A stretch of 64,000 nt of DNA from Colletotrichum lupini (taxonomy: Eukaryota > Ascomycota > Sordariomycetes > Glomerellales > Glomerellaceae). The DNA lies in contig NC_064682.1 in assembly GCF_023278565.1 (NCBI RefSeq), positions 1,054,001 to 1,118,000 of the forward strand. The letters are read 5' to 3'. A model generated the notes under the pieces. That model worked only from the letters and a program-made list of their open reading frames with translations. It was not told the DNA's origin and made no database searches. Shown piece after piece: positions 33,922 through 44,228 of this stretch; positions within the stretch are counted from its first letter, which is position 1, and each line of letters starts with the position of its first letter. A program made the position numbers and the translations under genes.

Positions 33922-36359
33922 ATGGAAGCGTCACCGCTGACCCGTCAGGCCCCGCCCGAGGTCTTCAAGCCCAAGATCGTACAGCTGTACGAGTCGCTGT
34001 TCAAGGTTCGACAGCTCCGCTTCTCCCTGCCTTTGTGACCCCTCGACCATGTCTCTGTGTGTCCAAGGTACTCTTTCGCCGATTTCATGTAGGACTTGTA
34101 GCTAATCTTCTCTCTCTAGGTGTGTGTTCTCTTCGATCCTTATACCCACGAACCCCGAGCTTCCCCCATTGCGCCTGGCCGAGCATTCCCCCTTGACGAT
34201 CTTCAACTTCCGGACCGCATGGCCGTATCTTCCTAGACATTACTGCTACGCAAATAAAACACGATCCTGTACGCTGGCAACCCGCTGATACGATCTCCAT
34301 GATTGAGTAGGACGCCGAAGATGACGCAGAACGTTCTGAGGGCTTCTGGCGCGAGTTCTTCCTCCTGCGGCCCGACCGCCCCGCCCTGAAGCGAATTCTC
34401 GATGGTCTCGGGCCGGCGGACATGCTTGCGTTGGAGGAGCATACAAGGGAGCTTTTCGCGCGCGCGGTCACTGCTATGAAGAGTGGACAGGGCGTCGCAG
34501 ATCTGCATGCGCTTGACGTGAGTAGGGCACAAGCTCGTCCCTTGGCTTTCGCGCTGAAGCGAGGTTTGGAAGTTGCTGACTTGGACTGGGAGGATGGTAG
34601 ACTCTAAGCGTGTTCCTCTGCTCGGCTCTTTCGAAAAAGTATGCGCACCCTAGCTCGGATATTATTATCGTCTTGGCTGGGATCGATTATGTCGATACGA
34701 TCTTTACGGACTTTGTGGGCGCTGTGGACCAGATCGTTAGGAGTGGGAAGAGCTGTGAGTTTGGCATACGGGAAAGCCACTACGGTCAAGTACGAGACGG
34801 ACTAACGCGTTGCAGTGGAATTGCGACAAAAGGCTGTCGAGGTTGTCCTGGCTGTGACGGCGGGCGCATACCAGACAAGTCTCTTGACATACTTCATCCA
34901 GAGGGACCTCTTCCCCTCAGTAATGAAGGTCAGATCATTCTACCCTTGCAACATTTGTGAGCCTCAACTAACGATTCCGCAGTTTATACAAGACACCGAC
35001 ACAACGGAGCGCATCCTCAGCCCCTTTTCCCTCCTCGGCCTCTTGGCGAACTACAACAAATTTGAGTTCCAGAACCCCTACCAGATGCGACTAAACGACT
35101 TTGTCAACGAGGCGACAATCAAGAAGATCATTCGGTGTATCGGCCAGACGTGCGAGAGCTTGACTACACAATTCGTGGATGTGCAGGACGACTTGCCCGA
35201 GGGGTGGACGTTCAACGGCACGCTGCGTATGATTGGCCTCGGCGCGGTTGCGAGGGGCCCCAAGCCGGAAAAGAAGCCCGTCTACGATGCCGAGACCATG
35301 AAGCAGATGTTTACGAAGCTGTGAGTATCCACTGGCTGACCTTGGAGTGAAGAAATGTGGCAACTGACAACAAGCAGACCCGGCGAGGAAGCAGCCGTGT
35401 TGCTAGCCACTTACGACTTTACCCACGCCAACAAGCTGTTCTGCTTCAACCTTGCCACTCTGCCTGCCGAAAAGGGCGAAGAACAGCCACTGGCAGCCTT
35501 CACATCACTCACCTCCTACCTGCTCCAGCACGCCCATCTCTCCGAACGCACGACACACTACTCGCATCTCAACCTCATGGTCTTCCGCCTACTAATCGAG
35601 GATCCCGTACTATGCAAGCGGATATGCAGCGAAGAGTCCAAGGGACAAGTCCGTCTGTGTCGCCAGAGGCAACCGTTCCTCCCGCTGGTCAGAGGGGACC
35701 GGATTCTGGCGACGGCCGTGCTGGATACCATGGTGGACGGCATTACACACAACCTGCGGAGGAGGCTGGACGTCGGACTCTACACACTCTGCGTCGGAAT
35801 CCTGTTGCGGGTGATTTCCTTTCTCTCGAGGTCACGGACACGACTGACATATCACTGGGCGGATCTGTTCCGCGCGTTGCTGAACCTCATTCGATTCCTT
35901 ACACAATACGTCGCAGACCTGAAGGACCTCTCGCAAATCGACCTCCTGCTAGACAACGTCGTCAACCTCGTGGCGCTCTCGCTGTCGGCTGGTGAAGGGT
36001 TCCTGCCATCGCCGGCGGCGTATGACGATCTATTCTACAAGGTCGTCGAGGCTGGCGACACGCTGATCAAGTTCAAGGAGAGCTATCAGCTCGGAAAGCG
36101 GCCGAGCAACTCGATTGACACGCTCATTAGCGTGAGCACGCACTACAAGGAGCTGCTGGCGGAGGGCGGCAAGAAGAAGGGGAACCTGACGAGCATGCAG
36201 GTGACGGAGGTGATCAAGCAAGGGTACGAGACGCTGAGTATACAGGCGAAAGAGGGGCTTGATACGTGGGATCGGTACAGGGAGGCGGATGAGAGGACGT
36301 TGTTGAAGAAGATGGCGAGGGCGGCTGTTGCTGATGTGAGAGGGTTGGTGGAGCGGTGA
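33922..36359 (+). CDS. Armadillo-like helical protein, ARMH3 / DUF1741 family
   Basis: Six exons: 33922-34005, 34311-34517, 34601-34754, 34816-34928, 34983-35320 and 35378-36359, together 625 aa; all phases close. Introns 2-5 are 54-83 bp with good donors and, in part, ACTAAC branch sites. Intron 1 is long (305 bp, donor GTTCGA) and is the least certain. Recognised blocks are EGFWREFFLLRPDRPAL, TLSVFLCSALSKKYAHPSSD, ELRQKAVEVVLAVTAGAYQT, SPFSLLGLLANYNKFEFQNPY, EEAAVLLATYDFTHANKLFCF, YLNLMVFRLLIEDPVL-like text, and TRLTYHWADLFRALLNLIRFL. These are hallmarks of the DUF1741 family, whose human member ARMH3 (C10orf76) binds GBF1 and PI4KB at the Golgi. A Golgi/PI4P role in this fungus is inference from that family. 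The C-terminus from about residue 540 is helical and charged. Confidence 0.88.
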
Positions 36360-37091
36360 AAGTTGGTGAGTTGTAAGCTGTGAGCTGTGAGGCAAGGGGG
36401 GATGGGTGATAGACTGTATGATATTAATGACACCCGAGATGATTCTCATGAAACATTGCGTTGGAGTCTGGTTGATCAATGTTTGGCATGCTTAGTTGAG
36501 GCCCGTTGACTGCGGCTCTAGCCTTGAGAGCTAATGTCAACCTCGAGCTCTTGACCTTCAAGGTTGTCATTCAACACACAAAGTGTGGTTCCACAGGCTG
36601 CTGGGGATTGGATGTGAGCTCTTCCTTGTCAGTCCGGGCAAACCTAATCTCGAACCACATCGATTCCCCGAGAGTCCAGGAAACTCGGCAACGTAGTGTA
36701 ACACTGGACAAACAAAGTACCTGACTAAGGTAGTTTGGATAAGTTAAGAATGAATAAGGCCTTTGAGGCCCTCAAGGTATGAGTTGGTCATGAGAAACAA
36801 AGCAAGAGCCAAGGCGCAAAAGGCACTGAAGGAAAAGAGGCTGCTTTGTCATCTGTCCCGGCCGTTGACAAATTACAGGCTTCTGATTGGCTGAAGTGCA
36901 CCCGGCATACTGGAGACCGCTCACCATGTCATAGCCGCGCCACGGCGAGAACCTGTCAAATGACCCCCCCTTGGCCCCAGCTTCTGTTGCTTTGCTCCGA
37001 GTGCCAGCCACATTCCCATTGCCAATCCATCCCGACCGCAAAAACCTCCGACCTACAATTCCCGCCTGTTTCTTTCGTCACCGTCGAATGA
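36360..37091. other. Intergenic region left of the Mutator-like element
   Basis: The 3' flank of the ARMH3-like gene and, before the insertion, part of the upstream region of the ISA gene. From about 36900 it becomes C-rich. No gene supported. Confidence 0.5.
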
Positions 37092-37100
37092 TTTCCAACC

Positions 37101-37959
37101 GTGAACACAGGTAAACTGACCTGTGGCCCCCCCGGTTACCTGACCTGACCAAGGAAAAGGGACGTGACCTGAGCGCTCTTCTGATTGGCCCGTGGAAAAT
37201 AAGTGGGTCCAGCTGACCTAATTCTAAACTGATCTTAAAGTAATCTAGAATTAATTCAGAACTAATTTAGACATATTTCAGAATTAATTCTATATTATAA
37301 TTTAAAAATATCAAAATATACTTATTTTAATATAAAAAATATATTCTTTTAAATATATTATAATAATTCATATATGTAATAATTAATTTAGATATAAAAA
37401 GCAAGGTTTTGAATTTTGAAAATTTATTTTAAAATATATTTTAAAACTAATTTAGAATTAGTTTAGAATTAATTTAGAACAAATTTAGAACTAATTTCGA
37501 ACTAATCCTTATTAAATTTTAAAACTTAGTAATAGTTTTATTTTTAAATATTAATTTTTATAATATTGATTCAATTAAGATATTATAAAAATATATATAT
37601 AAATAGTTTAATTTAATAATAAAGTATTAATGTTAAAAATAACTTATATATTATTAATTTTTATTTATTAATATTAGTTTAATCCAGAATTGATTCAGAA
37701 TCGATTCTAAATTAATTTAAAGATAGTTTTTTAAAAATGCTAGCTTTAGTTATTTATAATATATAAAATACTTTTTAAAAATTATTATTATATATATATA
37801 ATTATTTAATATTATAGTTAATATATATTCTTAATTAATTTAGAATCGATTCTGAACTATATCTAGATCACCTACGGAGTGGCACGGGCTACACTCACGT
37901 GAAGATGTGGGGCGGTCAGCTAACACCCCCCCCCCACAGGTCAGTTTACCTGTGTTCAC
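37101..37959. mobile_element. Nonautonomous Mutator-like (MULE) element, 859 bp, with AT-rich core
   Basis: Bounded by perfect terminal inverted repeats of 26 bp starting GTGAACACAGGTAAACTGAC, which turn into C/G runs. A 9-bp direct target duplication, TTTCCAACC, lies at 37092-37100 and 37960-37968. A 9-bp duplication is typical of Mutator-like elements. The interior from about 37220 to 37870 is extremely AT-rich and made of degenerate copies of an 11-bp unit (GAACTAATTTA-like) on both strands. No transposase frame is present, so mobility would depend on another element. The right end lies about 150 bp before the ISA start codon. Confidence 0.88.
37444..37509 (+). repeat. 11-bp tandem repeat inside the Mutator-like element
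   Basis: Six consecutive units of the form GAAYTAATTTA (for example GAATTAGTTTA, GAATTAATTTA, GAACAAATTTA, GAACTAATTTC). Further degenerate copies and inverted copies lie elsewhere in the same core (near 37240-37290 and 37680-37720). The element's core seems to have grown by tandem duplication and then decayed. Confidence 0.8.
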
Positions 37960-38107
37960 TTTCCAACCCTCTCAACCTCAACACCTGATCCTTCGACGAC
38001 AAACACCACAGAACAAAACGGGAAAGCAATCTCACCTTGGTGTCATTCCCTCTAGCAAACTCGACTTCGTCAAAAACACACACACACACACAACCTCTAG
38101 CTCAAAG

Positions 38108-38918
38108 ATGAATGCACCGAGGATACTCAGCAGAGTGGCGTTCCGCCGCTCCTGCACGGCATTGCAGTGCGCCTCTGCCCGTCGCGCCTACGGCAGCCCG
38201 TCTTTCCAGTCATACCCTCTCTACTCAAACAACACACTCCCTCCGGCGAGAGGCGACGGCATCCCTGAGAGCTCCATCGCATCGCCGGATGCTCTGCCGA
38301 AGGTCAACGAGACGAGACCTCCCAAGATCCCCTCGCAAATGGCGACAGCCCACCAACAATCCTCGACACCGAACACTCTTTCCTCTTCTCCTTCCGCCAC
38401 ACAGTCCTCGACGACGAAGACAACAACAGCAGCGACCACATCCGCCGCCGCCGCGGCTCCCGCGCCAAAGATTTCCGAACAAGCAGCTCAAACCCCCAAG
38501 CCAGCCGCCCGTCCGAAGCGCACGCTCCGCGCCCGCAAGGCGGCGATGAAGCTCAGCCCCGCGGCGGTAGAGCAGCTGCGCGCGATGCTGGACCAGCCGG
38601 AGCCGAAGCTGATCAAGGTCGGCGTGCGGAACAGGGGGTGCTCGGGCCTGGCGTACCACCTCGAGTACGTCGAGAAGCCGGGGAGCTTTGACGAGGAGGT
38701 GGTGCAGGACGGCGTCAAGGTGCTGATTGACAGTAAGGCGCTGTTCAGCATTATTGGCAGCGAGATGGATTGGGTTGAGGACAAGCTGAGCCAGCGGTTT
38801 GTGTTCAAGAACCCGAATATCAGTGAGTCTACGTCGCTTCTTACCGTTTTGGGAAAATGGTATGCTAACCACTTGAACAGAGGAGCAGTGTGGCTGCGGA
38901 GAGTCGTTCATGGTTTGA
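38108..38918 (+). CDS. Mitochondrial iron-sulfur cluster assembly protein, ISA (A-type) family
   Basis: Two exons, 38108-38822 and 38881-38918, with a 58-bp intron (GTGAGT...GCTAACC...ACAG), giving 250 aa. The first 140 residues form an arginine-rich, acidic-poor mitochondrial targeting segment and a Ser/Thr/Ala/Pro-rich linker. The A-type carrier domain (HesB/IscA) follows: MKLSPAAVEQLRAML, GVRNRGCSGLAYHLEY with the first conserved cysteine, DGVKVLIDSKALF, and, encoded by the small last exon, EQCGCGESF with the CxC pair. These three cysteines are the cluster-binding set. ISA proteins are needed for [4Fe-4S] maturation in mitochondria. ISA1 is more likely than ISA2, but I did not settle this. 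An in-frame extension upstream of 38108 runs into the transposon and lacks an ATG; it is not part of the gene. Confidence 0.9.
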
Positions 38919-39781
38919 GGAGAGTTTGTAATACAGCAAAGACTGAATGAGTCGCCAGCGAGAGAAGAGACAGCATGAGCATGCGCTGCTTTCGGAAGCG
39001 GGTCAATGGCTTCGATATACACTTCATACATGGCTGTCGTCTCTATCATAGAGAAGGGGAGATTGCTGACGGCACCGGCACCGGCATCAAGTCATGCTAC
39101 GGCGTCTTTGTACATCACGGCTTCGTTCCGAGCACTTTTGATATTTCGGGTTGAGGATAAAGGCATTGGGAGGCGTTTCATACAGGTGTAATGATACCTA
39201 CGAGAAGACCCGGCTCATCATCCGGGCGCGAATCACTGAGATTATTAGTTTCACTTTCAATTGAACCTGGATAGTGAATCAACTACTTTGTTGTCCTGAA
39301 TGAGATCATACGTACTGTGTATCCGTATGCCGAGCATGGCGGGCGGGCGGAAACCACAGTGTATCTCCGACCGAATCCGAGTGCCGGGCAGCCCCACCGT
39401 CGAGAGAGTGCGGCTTCTTACCCGACGACTGCCCTGTGAATCGACACCCCCGGCAGTGGCAGTCGCCTCCAGACGGCAGTGGAGTGAAGGGACCTCCAGG
39501 CTCCTGGAGGTACCTGAACTGCGGAGCGAGGCGTCCCGTGCCCCACTAGAATTTCGAGCTCAATTGCCAGGCGCGTCATTGCACTCAAAAATTCCCCCAA
39601 AGGCGCGTCTCCTCCAGTCACAGTTCAACCCCCAAATTCACACGAATTCGCGATAGTTGCTCCAACATCGTCGACTGCACACGAATTGACGAATCCGGAC
39701 GCCAACACACTCCAACAATAGCCAAGCTTGAGCCAAAGCCTACCCATTGCATGCGTCACAGCACTGTGTCTTCCATTCAAA
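38919..39781. other. Intergenic region upstream of the MGS1 homologue
   Basis: The 3' flank of the ISA gene and the promoter of the next gene. No coding feature or repeat was supported. Confidence 0.5.
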
Positions 39782-41485
39782 ATGGCAGCAGTCGACTGCC
39801 CCATCTGCAACAAACCCGTCAAGGAGACGCTGATCAACTCTCACATCGACTCTGGCTGCCAAAACCACATCTTCAACCCCGAACGAACCTCCCCCCCGCC
39901 GCCAGCGACACAGTCTAATGGCACTCCCGGCTCTACACTCACCTCATCACAAGCCAAACGGCCCGCCTCCTCCTTCTTCTCGACCCCCGCACCGAAGCGC
40001 CATGCCCCTCCCGCCAAAGTCCTCACGACTCCGTCCAACGGCACGACAACGACAGCGGCAGCGACGACTACTCGGCCCATGGCGGGTATGAAACGGAGAT
40101 TCGACGACGGGCCAGGCGAGCTGCCCTCCCCCATGGCGACGGCCACCGACACAGACAGCGAAGCAACCCAACAAACACAACCACCAGAGACCGGTCCCTC
40201 GGCAAAGCGCACAAAGACAGCTCGCGCAGCGCCCCTCGCAGAGCGTATGCGTCCACGAACCCTAGACGAAGTCTGCGGCCAGGACCTCGTCGGTCCGCAC
40301 GGCGTGCTGCGCAGCCTCATCGAGTCGGACCGGGTCCCCTCCATGATTCTTTGGGGAGGCTCGGGAACGGGCAAGACGACGATCGCGCGGTGTATTGCGC
40401 ACAGCGTCGGCTCGCGTTTCATCGAGATGAATGCTACATCGTCCGGCGTGGCCGAGTGCAAGAAGCTGTTTGCGGAGGCGGCCAACGAGGGTGCTCTTAC
40501 GGGCCGCAAGACTATTATTTTCTGCGACGAGATCCATCGCTTTTCCAAGTCGCAGCAGGACGTCTTTCTGAAGCCAGTCGAGGCCGGCACGATTACACTT
40601 ATTGGCGCCACGACGGAGAACCCTTCCTTCAGAGTTCAGGGCGCGCTGCTCTCGCGGTGTAGGACGTTTACACTGTCTAAGCTCTCGAGCGAAGACGTGG
40701 CGAGAATCCTCCTCCGCGCCATTGACGAAGAGGCGCGAACGAATAACTTCCCCGGTAGCCCGCTCGTCGATGCGGAGCTGGTGACGTACCTGGCCGCCTT
40801 CTCGGACGGTGACGCCCGCACAGCGCTGAACCTTCTTGAGCTTGCGCTCTCCCTCTCTACGCGCGCGGGTACGACGAAGGAGAGCATCAAGGCGTCGCTG
40901 ACCAAGACGCTCGTGTATGACCGCGCAGGCGACCAACACTACGATACCATCTCCGCCTTCCACAAAGCCGTCCGCGGATCAGACGCCGACGCGGCGCTGT
41001 ATTACCTCGCGCGCATGCTCCAGTCCGGTGAGGATCCCCTGTTCGTAGCACGACGGATGGTCGTCATCGCTTCTGAAGACGTCGGCCTGGCAGATAACAC
41101 TCTCCTCCCGCTCGCGACGGCGGCGTACACCGCCGCGCAGCAGATCGGTATGCCCGAGGCTAGGATCCCTCTCGCGCACTGCGCCGTAGCGCTGAGTCTC
41201 GCGCCGAAAAGCACGAGGGCGTATAGGGGTCTGAATAATGCCTACGCGGCGCTCAAGGAGCCTGGTGCGGCGGCGTTGCCTGTGCCGCTGCACTTGAGGA
41301 ATGCGCCGACGAGGTTGATGAGGGAGATGGGGTACGGGGCGGAGTATAAGTACCCGCCGAATTATCGGGAGGGTAGGGTGAGGCAGGAGTATTTGCCTGA
41401 TGAGCTTGTTGGGAGGCGGTTTTTGGAGGAGAGGGATTTGGGGACGGAGGTGGATCCGGATTTGGAGATGGAGGTTGAGTCTTGA
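39782..41485 (+). CDS. MGS1: AAA+ ATPase of the MGS1/WRNIP1/RarA family
   Basis: An intronless 567-aa protein. It opens with a Rad18-type ubiquitin-binding zinc finger: DCPICNKPV at residues 5-13, then SHIDSGC at about 20-26, completing a C-x2-C...H...C site. A Pro/Thr-rich linker follows, then the clamp-loader-like AAA+ module: ERMRPRTLDEVCGQ, Walker A GGSGTGKTT (about 192-200), Walker B IIFCDEIHRFSKSQQD (about 244-259), sensor 1 ATTENPSF, and the family-specific C-terminal part (LARMLQSGEDPLFVARRMV, SEDVGLAD, YKYPPNYREG). The family maintains stalled replication forks and binds ubiquitinated PCNA. Frame extends upstream of 39782 but has no earlier ATG, so MAAVDCPIC is the start. Confidence 0.95.
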   Translation: MAAVDCPICNKPVKETLINSHIDSGCQNHIFNPERTSPPPPATQSNGTPGSTLTSSQAKRPASSFFSTPAPKRHAPPAKVLTTPSNGTTTTAAATTTRPMAGMKRRFDDGPGELPSPMATATDTDSEATQQTQPPETGPSAKRTKTARAAPLAERMRPRTLDEVCGQDLVGPHGVLRSLIESDRVPSMILWGGSGTGKTTIARCIAHSVGSRFIEMNATSSGVAECKKLFAEAANEGALTGRKTIIFCDEIHRFSKSQQDVFLKPVEAGTITLIGATTENPSFRVQGALLSRCRTFTLSKLSSEDVARILLRAIDEEARTNNFPGSPLVDAELVTYLAAFSDGDARTALNLLELALSLSTRAGTTKESIKASLTKTLVYDRAGDQHYDTISAFHKAVRGSDADAALYYLARMLQSGEDPLFVARRMVVIASEDVGLADNTLLPLATAAYTAAQQIGMPEARIPLAHCAVALSLAPKSTRAYRGLNNAYAALKEPGAAALPVPLHLRNAPTRLMREMGYGAEYKYPPNYREGRVRQEYLPDELVGRRFLEERDLGTEVDPDLEMEVES

Positions 41486-41812
41486 GAAGACCTGACCTGG
41501 TCAACTAACGGAAAGAGGTTGGTGGTTGATTTGAGCGTAGCATTATACCTTTCCGCTTAGACGTGTACGGCGTCGCCTTGGATGGCTTCGAGCTTTGGGA
41601 TAGAAGCTCGTCTGGTCCTAGAGGAACGGAGAATATTGCATAGAGCGCGTGGCATGGCATGGCCACTAGGATAGGCATCATATCTCGTGCTCAGGCATGA
41701 TGATGGAATGTACATGTAATCATACGTGTGCCTGCAATTCTCCACGTACTTATGATGGTAAACGCAAAGCGCAGTTAGTCGAAGACTTGTGCAATGGGAT
41801 GTGAAGCCCGAA
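41486..41812. other. Short convergent intergenic region
   Basis: 3' flanks of the MGS1 homologue (plus) and the thioesterase-like gene (minus). Nothing else seen. Confidence 0.5.
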
Positions 41813-42562
41813 TCAATGCATATGAAGTCTCAGAAAGCTGACCATGTCATCCACACCCTGCGGCTCATTGACCCAGTGACCTCCTGATTGATACTCATGC
41901 CATTCCACCGTACATGAACCGACGAACGAATCAAGGGTCGCCCGCAACTGCCGACCAAGATTGATATTGACGACTTCATCGTCCACAGCATGAGCGAGGA
42001 AAATAGGAGTCTTGGCCGTTGGGTCTGTGCCGCTCGCTCTACGATAAAGTGAACCCTCCTCCGCCATACCCTCGATGACCTCGGCCGGCGGCATCCAGCT
42101 GCACAAACCAATCAGCCCACCTAATCCGCCTAGCCTCGGCGTAGTCAAAAAAGCGGCGATGGAGGTTGCGAATCCCTGGCTGATACCGCCTAAGAATATC
42201 TTATCCATCGGAACCAGGGCAGATTCGCTCTCGACGAGAGTGACGAGGTGTTCGATGCTCCGTCTCAGGCCGGGTTGTTGGATACCGGCTTGTTCTTCTG
42301 GGTAATCTAGTGACCAGACGTCGAACCACTGTGACATTTCGGTGCCGAATCTCTTGGAGGGAAGGAGCGCGGCACCGGGGAAGACCCAGCGGATAGATGG
42401 GAGTAGGTCTGGGAGCGTGCGTGGTTGGTTTGCTGGTTCTGATGCTTCGCTTTCGAAGAGCTCGGTTGCGAAGTCGGCGCAGGTGCTGTCTCTGCCGTGG
42501 AGAAATATGATTGTGTGGGTGTGTGTCGCTCTAGGGTCGATGATGTGCGTAGTAGATTCCAT
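41813..42562 (-). CDS. Acyl-protein thioesterase / carboxylesterase-like hydrolase
   Basis: A 249-aa intronless frame from the ATG complementary to 42560-42562. It is an alpha/beta hydrolase of the phospholipase/carboxylesterase family (acyl-protein thioesterase group). IIFLHGRDST (18-27) forms the oxyanion region, WVFPGA is the usual second strand, and WFDVWSLD at 79-86 matches the WFD motif of this family. The nucleophile is S128 in FLGGISQGFATS, D194 or D195 in HAVDDEVV is the acid, and H229 in SGGHWVNE is the base. Members depalmitoylate proteins or hydrolyse lysophospholipids; which applies here is unknown. No signal peptide is seen, so it is probably cytosolic. Confidence 0.88.
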   Translation of the reverse strand: MESTTHIIDPRATHTHTIIFLHGRDSTCADFATELFESEASEPANQPRTLPDLLPSIRWVFPGAALLPSKRFGTEMSQWFDVWSLDYPEEQAGIQQPGLRRSIEHLVTLVESESALVPMDKIFLGGISQGFATSIAAFLTTPRLGGLGGLIGLCSWMPPAEVIEGMAEEGSLYRRASGTDPTAKTPIFLAHAVDDEVVNINLGRQLRATLDSFVGSCTVEWHEYQSGGHWVNEPQGVDDMVSFLRLHMH

Positions 42563-42982
42563 TTTGGTGATGTTGTGTTAGGTTCTTGAAGCGGAAATGT
42601 GGGATGTCTGTTTTGGGGGGGAGGCTTTGAGGCATGTATGCCTACCAGAGGTGGAGACCGAACCTTGACGGTGCCAGACCTGGTTAGTTGCCAAAAGTCG
42701 TACTTTCCTCAGACTGGGGATCTTGACAAGCAGTCTCGCTTGCTCACGAAGCAACCGCGACACCTCAAGCCCATTAGCTTACTCAGAGCAGGACTTTCTA
42801 GCGGAACCATCTTGACATGCAACTATATAAGAAGCTCTTGAATTAGTGACAGGTCGCAAATCATCGTAGTCCGTTCGTATTACAAGCCTCGAGGTGGGGT
42901 GTTGATCTGATTTATGAAAGAGGTCGTGGTCGCGAATAGTGGCCCCTTGGACATATGTGATTTGTTAGTTATTTGACGCAGA
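42563..42982. other. Upstream region of the thioesterase-like gene
   Basis: 420 bases holding the promoter of the minus-strand gene at 42562. A run of G residues lies near 42618. No coding feature was supported. Confidence 0.45.
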
Positions 42983-43192
42983 CTAAAGTTTCGGTATATC
43001 GGTCTCCTCATCGATATCCTCATTTTTGCTATCCTTCATGTTGCTTTCCTCCTCATTTTCGTTCTTTCCAGTTATGTCTAGTAGCGCTTGAAGGGTATTC
43101 TCCTAGGGAATCAACCAAAAGGATGTAGGAGATTTATGATGCTCCACCAACAGAGAAAGTACTAGTTACCTTGGCTGCATGGCGTTGATCTT

Positions 43193-43664
43193 GAGTTTAG
43201 CTATCAGGGCAGTAATCCACTTTTTGGACCAATAAGGGCTTATAGCTGCAGAGCTCGGGCCACAGCCCCACACCCGTACGAGCTGCACCTGCCCACGGGC
43301 CACCCAGCGCAGTTACGTAAGGCAGCCGCAGGCAGGTTCGGTCGCAATTACCCACGGTCGCAATTACCCACGGTCGCAATTACCTATAGGATTAGATAAT
43401 TAAGTAGGTAATTAAGTAGGTAATTGAGTAGGTAATTGCTACTGTAGGTAATTGCGACCGTGGGCAATTGTGACTATGGGTAATTGCGACCGTAGGTAAT
43501 TACGACTATACATACGGAGTACTTGCGGTACATGTACGCTGGGTGGCCCGTGGGTAGGTATAGCGGGGCAAAAAAGTTTAGAGTTTAGACGGCAGGCTCT
43601 GATTGGTCTAAAAAGTGGATTACTGCCCGGATAGCCAAACAGTACTGCCCGGATAGCAAAACTC
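43193..43664. mobile_element. hAT-like miniature inverted-repeat element, 472 bp
   Basis: Flanked by an 8-bp direct duplication TTGATCTT (43185-43192 and 43665-43672), the length expected for hAT elements. The ends are inverted repeats: GAGTTTAGCTATCAGGGCAG at the left; the right end read in reverse begins GAGTTTTGCTATCCGGGCAG. The repeat continues as TAATCCACTTTTT(G/A)GACCAAT. The right terminus carries two copies of the GGCTATCCGGGCAGTA module, the left only one. A second inverted pair (CCCACGGGCCACCCAGCG near 43295-43315 and its complement near 43537-43556) is nested inside. No coding capacity. Confidence 0.85.
43339..43508. repeat. Inverted arrays of a 16-bp tandem repeat in the MITE core
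   Basis: Three tandem copies of CGGTCGCAATTACCCA lie at 43339-43386. After a spacer with GTAGGTAATTAA-type repeats, about four copies of the inverse unit (TAGGTAATTGCGACCG, TGGGCAATTGTGACTA and variants) follow up to about 43508. The two arrays can pair into a long hairpin. Confidence 0.85.
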
Positions 43665-43672
43665 TTGATCTT

Positions 43673-44228
43673 ATCATTTTCGAACGCTGTGTAGTGTGGC
43701 AGGCTTTCTCTGTCTCAGAGCTGAAGCGGTTCATAAGCCACAGCTGCACATCCACTGACAGTATGTGGGCCAACAATGTTGTTATTGGGTCAGATAAGAA
43801 CCTGGTCTGGATTCGTTTTCAGCTCTCTGCAGTGCCAGGGAGTGCTTACATTAATATTTGAGCGTTGGCCCGGTGAGCAGGAAACCTGCAGGATATCTGC
43901 CCTTAAAAAAAGTGAGGCAACCAATCGAGAGACGGTTAGATCACAGGGGATAGGAGAGTCGTAATTCAGCAAGGTGGCGGACATCTTTTACTCTTTCAGA
44001 ATTACGTACTTAGAGACCTCCTTCGCTCTAACCATCTACAGCTTGCATTAGGGCTTGCTGAAGTGTATTGATGCCCGAATCTTGGCAAGTTAAGGAGCCT
44101 GGAGACTTAAAACATTTCGCCCAGACTTCACTCCTTGCCAAATCCCCATCCTTTGGATACTTTCAGAGGCTCCGTTGCGAGGAGTTTCCCACATCTTGCG
44201 GCCATTCCACTTGCCTTTCATCTCATTC
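43673..44228. other. Region upstream of the ankyrin gene
   Basis: Contains the left part of the possible minus-strand remnant and the promoter of the ankyrin/CorA-like gene starting at 44229. Short open frames on both strands, none recognisable. Confidence 0.4.

Larger units (their letters stand above)
42983..43776 (-). pseudogene. Possible gene remnant interrupted by the hAT-like MITE
   Basis: On the minus strand an open piece (about 43776-43673: LSVDVQLWLMNRFSSETEKACHTTQ in part) runs up to the MITE. On the other side, after one copy of the target duplication and a possible intron (GTAACTAG...CCTAG), an acidic open tail ends at the TAG complementary to 42983-42985 (…NEDIDEETDIPKL). If the MITE and one target copy are removed the two sides could belong to one gene, but the phase I obtain at the proposed splice junction is not the one giving the acidic tail. 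I do not recognise the protein. This entry is tentative. Confidence 0.25.

Noticed and set aside
37905..38107. N-terminal extension of the ISA frame starting upstream of 38108
   Set aside because: It begins inside the Mutator-like element, its in-frame start is not an ATG, and it would place about 67 extra residues before the mitochondrial targeting sequence.
39728..39781. Upstream extension of the MGS1 frame
   Set aside because: It starts at TTG; ATG at 39782 directly precedes the zinc finger expected at the N-terminus of this family.
43339..43508. Short regularly spaced repeats that could suggest a CRISPR-like array
   Set aside because: Units of 16 bp are directly adjacent without unique spacers, are inverted in the second half, and lie in a eukaryotic MITE.
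44175..44228. Upstream extension of the ankyrin frame
   Set aside because: The apparent start at 44175 is TTG; the first in-frame ATG is 44229.
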